Shown here piece by piece: positions 61,593-64,000 of a stretch of 64,000 nucleotides of DNA. Location: contig NZ_CP115165.1 in NCBI RefSeq assembly GCF_028622095.1, forward strand, positions 1,162,501 to 1,226,500, given 5' to 3'. A model generated the notes under the pieces. That model saw only the letters and a list, made by a program, of their open reading frames with translations. It did not search any database and was not told the origin of the DNA. Each line of letters opens with the position of its first letter. Position 1 is the stretch's first letter. Made by a program: the position numbers and the translations under genes. The stretch comes from Deinococcus aquaticus (lineage in GTDB: Bacteria; Deinococcota; Deinococci; Deinococcales; Deinococcaceae).

Positions 61593-62633
61593 TCAGCTGC
61601 CGGAGGGAGCCGCCTGCACCTGCGGCGTGACCTCGCGGCCCAGCAGTTCCACGCTGCGCAGCATCCGCGCGTGCGGCATCAGCACGTTCGTCATCTGGAA
61701 GGTCAGGCGGTCCACGCCGCCCAGCGCGTCGTTCACGTACGCGACTTTCCGTGCGACCGTGTCCGGATTGCCGATCAGGTACGGCCCGAACGGCCCGCAC
61801 GCCGCGTCGAACTGCGCCCGCCTCGGCGGCGCCCAGCCCCGCTCGCGGCCCAGCGTGTCCAGCATTCGCGCGTACCCCGGCCAGAAGTCGTCCCGCGCGC
61901 CCGCGTCGCTGTCACCCACGAACCCGAAGGCGTGCACGCCCACCCGCAGAGTGTCCGGGGCGTGCCCGGCCTGCGCGCCCGCCTCGCGGTACAGGTCCAC
62001 CAGCGGCCGGAACGCCCGGAAGTCCCCGCCGATGATCGCCACCATCAGCGGCAGGCCCAGCGTGCCGGCCCGCACGAACGACTCCGGTGTGCCGCCCACG
62101 CCCACCCACACCGGCAACTGTGCCTGCTGCGGGCGCGGGTACACGCCCTGACCCCGCAGCGGCGCGCGGTGCCGGCCCGACCAGTGCACGTGCGTGTCTT
62201 CTCGCAGGCGCAGCAGCAGTTCCAGTTTCTCGCTGAACAGCGAATCGTAGTCCTGCGTGTTCAGGCCGAACAGCGGGTACGCCTCGATGAACGACCCGCG
62301 CCCTACCACCAGTTCCGCCCGCCCGCGCGACAGCAGGTCCAGCGTGGCGTACTGCTGGAACACCCGCACGGGATCGTCGGCACTCAGGACCGTCACGGCG
62401 CTGTTCAGGCGGATGCGGCTGGTGCGCGCGGCGGCGGCGGCCAGGATCATGCCCGGCGCGGAATCCAGGTATTCGGGCCGGTGATGCTCGCCCACCCCGA
62501 AGGAATGCACGCCGCTGCGATCGGCGGTCTCGATCTCTTCGAGCAGGTTCGCCAGCCGGTCTGCCGGTGAGAGGGTGACGCCGGTGACCGGGTCGGATAC
62601 CACCGCCGCGAAGCTATCAATGCCGAGTTCCAT
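61593..62633 (-). CDS. LLM-class flavin-dependent oxidoreductase (luciferase-like)
   Basis: FMN/F420-type TIM-barrel monooxygenase family, 346 residues. Motifs: ELGIDSFAAV, SFGVGEHHRPEYLDSAP, RIRLNSAVTVLSADDPVRV, DLLSRGRAELVVGRGSFIEAYP, VWVGVGGTPESFVRAG. Substrate unknown. TATAAT, a perfect -10, is seven nt before the ATG and defines the start. Promoter region is AT-rich compared with surroundings. MFS gene follows 30 bp downstream. Confidence 0.92.
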   Translation of the reverse strand: MELGIDSFAAVVSDPVTGVTLSPADRLANLLEEIETADRSGVHSFGVGEHHRPEYLDSAPGMILAAAAARTSRIRLNSAVTVLSADDPVRVFQQYATLDLLSRGRAELVVGRGSFIEAYPLFGLNTQDYDSLFSEKLELLLRLREDTHVHWSGRHRAPLRGQGVYPRPQQAQLPVWVGVGGTPESFVRAGTLGLPLMVAIIGGDFRAFRPLVDLYREAGAQAGHAPDTLRVGVHAFGFVGDSDAGARDDFWPGYARMLDTLGRERGWAPPRRAQFDAACGPFGPYLIGNPDTVARKVAYVNDALGGVDRLTFQMTNVLMPHARMLRSVELLGREVTPQVQAAPSGS

Positions 62634-62640
62634 GCTTCAC

Positions 62641-62646
62641 ATTATA
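62641..62646 (-). promoter_or_regulatory. Perfect TATAAT -10 box of the LLM gene
   Basis: TATAAT on the minus strand, seven nt before the ATG of the LLM oxidoreductase, so the transcript should start at or next to the start codon. No -35 match at the usual distance. Confidence 0.7.
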
Positions 62647-62700
62647 AAGCAATTTAGAAAGGGAAGCCCGGAGGGACCGGGGAGCGGGAGGCAAAGAGCA

Positions 62701-62728
62701 CAGAAAAGACCCCCGGCACGTCCGGGGG
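62701..62728 (-). terminator. Intrinsic terminator after the lipoprotein gene at 62748
   Basis: On the minus strand CCCCCGG and CCGGGGG pair perfectly around ACGTG, followed by TCTTTTCT. Confidence 0.9.
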
Positions 62729-62747
62729 CCATCAGGCAGAAGGCGCG

Positions 62748-63368
62748 CTACTGGCTGGTCACGGGCGTCGGCTCGTGCAGCGTGTAGCGTTGCAGGCCCG
62801 CCGTCCCCAGGCTGCGCTGGTACGTGCGGCTCCCGTCCGGCAGGTACACGTAGTGCTCGGCGCGCGTCCAGCCCTGCGCCAGATTCCAGCGCTGCCGCAT
62901 GTCCGGTACGGGCGTCCTGAAGTCCGCCGTCACGGCCGCACTGGCGTACGCCACGCGGTCATGCGTCATCAGCGGCAGCGTCTCGCCCACGTCCAGCGTG
63001 CCGTTCGCGTTGCGGTCCTGCCACATCGTCCATTCCAGCAGCAGCACCTTCGCGGCGGCCGGGGCGACCGTCGCCGACGCGCCCGCCGGGATCAGCGTCG
63101 CGGCGTCCACGGCGCGGTCCGTCTGGTTGATCCACTTCAGCGGGTCCACGTCCACGGCCGTCTTCCCGGCGGGCACGGCCAGCTGGTACACGCTCTCGCC
63201 GCCGTCCGTCACCAGCGACAGGTAGGCGCCGGCGGGCGCGGCCGGGAAGCGCACCTCCACACCGCTCGGCAGGGGAGGGCGGCCGCCCGTCGGGGCCGAC
63301 GAACTGCCGCACGCGGTCAGGGCCGCGCCCAGCAGGGCTGCTGCCGGAATCCACGCGGCGCGCTTCAT
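62748..63368 (-). CDS. Putative lipoprotein with dockerin-like acidic loop
   Basis: 206 residues; signal peptide with lipobox LTAC (residues 17-20). Contains WQDRNANGTLDVGETLP near residue 117, an EF-hand/dockerin-like calcium loop. The rest (FPAAPAGAYLSLVTDGG, AEHYVYLPDGSRTYQRS) is not recognised. ATG overlaps the stop of the gene upstream (63365) by four bases, so the two are coupled and may act together in the envelope. Confidence 0.78.
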   Translation of the reverse strand: MKRAAWIPAAALLGAALTACGSSSAPTGGRPPLPSGVEVRFPAAPAGAYLSLVTDGGESVYQLAVPAGKTAVDVDPLKWINQTDRAVDAATLIPAGASATVAPAAAKVLLLEWTMWQDRNANGTLDVGETLPLMTHDRVAYASAAVTADFRTPVPDMRQRWNLAQGWTRAEHYVYLPDGSRTYQRSLGTAGLQRYTLHEPTPVTSQ

Positions 63369-64000
63369 TTCGCACCGCCCAGGGTGCCGCCCAGCGGGGC
63401 ACCCTGACTGATCAGGCGGTTCGTCGGTTCGTGCAGGCGGACGCTCAGGCGTTCGTCGGCCTCAGGCACGCTGTTCATGGTCACCACGTACCGGCCGGGC
63501 GTGGCCGACGGCTGCCGGACCTCGTGCGCCACCAGCGACCAGCCCTTGCGGCGCGCGCCGCTCTCGGTCGTGCGCCCGTCCGGGCTGGTGAACGAGTACG
63601 TGAACGCCTCGCTGGCGTAACTGTAGATCGAGTGCGTCTGGTACAGCTCCTCGGTGCTTTCCGGCCGCCCGTTGCGGTTCAGGTCGTTGTAGATCACGAA
63701 GTACACGTTGCAGGTCTGCACGTTCTCCGGCGATACCACCACGTCCCGCATCCCGTCGGTCTCACCGCCCTTGAACGGCGACAGGCAGGCGCTCTTCTGA
63801 AGGTCCTGAAGCGAGTAGCCGTCCAGGTAGATGGTCGTGCGGTTCACCACGCCCCCTGGAGTGCCCGACAGGTACCCGCCGTGCCCGATGGTCCGCAGGT
63901 ACTGCCCGTTTGCGCCGAAGGCCACTCCACTCAGCTGCAGCGTGTCCACGGTCGGGGTGTCCGGGAAGATGAAGGTCAGACCCATGGGGGTGGGTGGCGG
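63365..64000 (-). CDS. Hypothetical envelope protein, N-terminus beyond the window
   Basis: At least 212 residues; the frame stays open to the window edge, so the ATG at 63985 is probably internal and the true start (perhaps a lipoprotein signal peptide) is outside. A disulfide-type pair of cysteines at about residues 72 and 97 and an acidic loop YNDLNRNGRPESTEELY, EF-hand-like, are visible. The end is coupled to the lipoprotein gene at 62748 (ATGA). Function unknown. Confidence 0.7.
   Translation of the reverse strand, partial: PPPTPMGLTFIFPDTPTVDTLQLSGVAFGANGQYLRTIGHGGYLSGTPGGVVNRTTIYLDGYSLQDLQKSACLSPFKGGETDGMRDVVVSPENVQTCNVYFVIYNDLNRNGRPESTEELYQTHSIYSYASEAFTYSFTSPDGRTTESGARRKGWSLVAHEVRQPSATPGRYVVTMNSVPEADERLSVRLHEPTNRLISQGAPLGGTLGGAK

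Overview
The window is a gene-dense, high-GC (about 69%) chromosomal segment that looks like Deinococcus (Deinococcota). The evidence is a futalosine-type menaquinone pathway (mqnA, mqnE, menG), a Thermus-like 7Fe ferredoxin and LysN, an LptA/OstA-like module in a lineage not known to make classical LPS, a HAIR (HspR-type) operator at dnaK, and about 28 start codons preceded by a TANNNT -10 box only 5-9 nt upstream, the signature of leaderless transcripts described for Deinococcus. I see no rRNA, tRNA, CRISPR array, prophage or transposase gene.

Layout. 1-1820: MFS transporter (partial) divergent from a LacI regulator over a LacI-type operator. 1898-4301: galE and an M20 peptidase. 4486-6944: mqnE, a DUF4440 gene and mqnA on the minus strand. 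7083-12274: c-di-GMP proteins flanking a DUF3006/ComEC-like pair. 12404-17133: RluA-type protein, short MnmG-like flavoprotein plus trmB, SCP2 protein, small ORF, methyltransferase. 17255-18762: cyclophilin lipoprotein, cmk. 18828-23104: secreted subtilase with a PPC lipoprotein. 23201-25862: tandem alpha/beta-hydrolase paralogues, nitroreductase. 25881-28296: padR with two membrane genes, TatD nuclease. 28388-33848: LptC/LptA-like genes, ldh, usp, a diguanylate cyclase. 34074-38396: beta-CASP hydrolase, DUF3105 lipoprotein, rplU-rpmA-obgE. 38822-43763: two-component system, nucleotidyltransferase, ferredoxin, CorA. 43835-47170: doxX, murI-rph, lysN. 47303-53447: fba, a multidomain subtilase, CBS and SDR proteins. 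53506-57500: dnaK-grpE-VF530-dnaJ. 57689-64000: menG, kbl plus a GNAT gene with a CTG start, MFS, LLM oxidoreductase, two exported proteins (the last running off the window).

The most unusual signal is a dispersed element that no ordinary feature explains. Four long copies (139, 139, 139 and 143 bp) and two shortened copies (about 77 bp) each begin exactly at the stop codon of the gene upstream of them. In all four long copies the same trinucleotide as that stop (TGA or TAA) also ends the element, which looks like a 3-bp TNA target-site duplication. Their internal stems are kept by compensatory changes. I interpret this as a MITE-like family that inserts at stop codons, preserves the reading frame and gives each host gene a structured 3' UTR. 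A second, smaller family of GATGG/CCATC inverted heptamer repeats occurs at three loci, twice inside the 5' end of a coding sequence.
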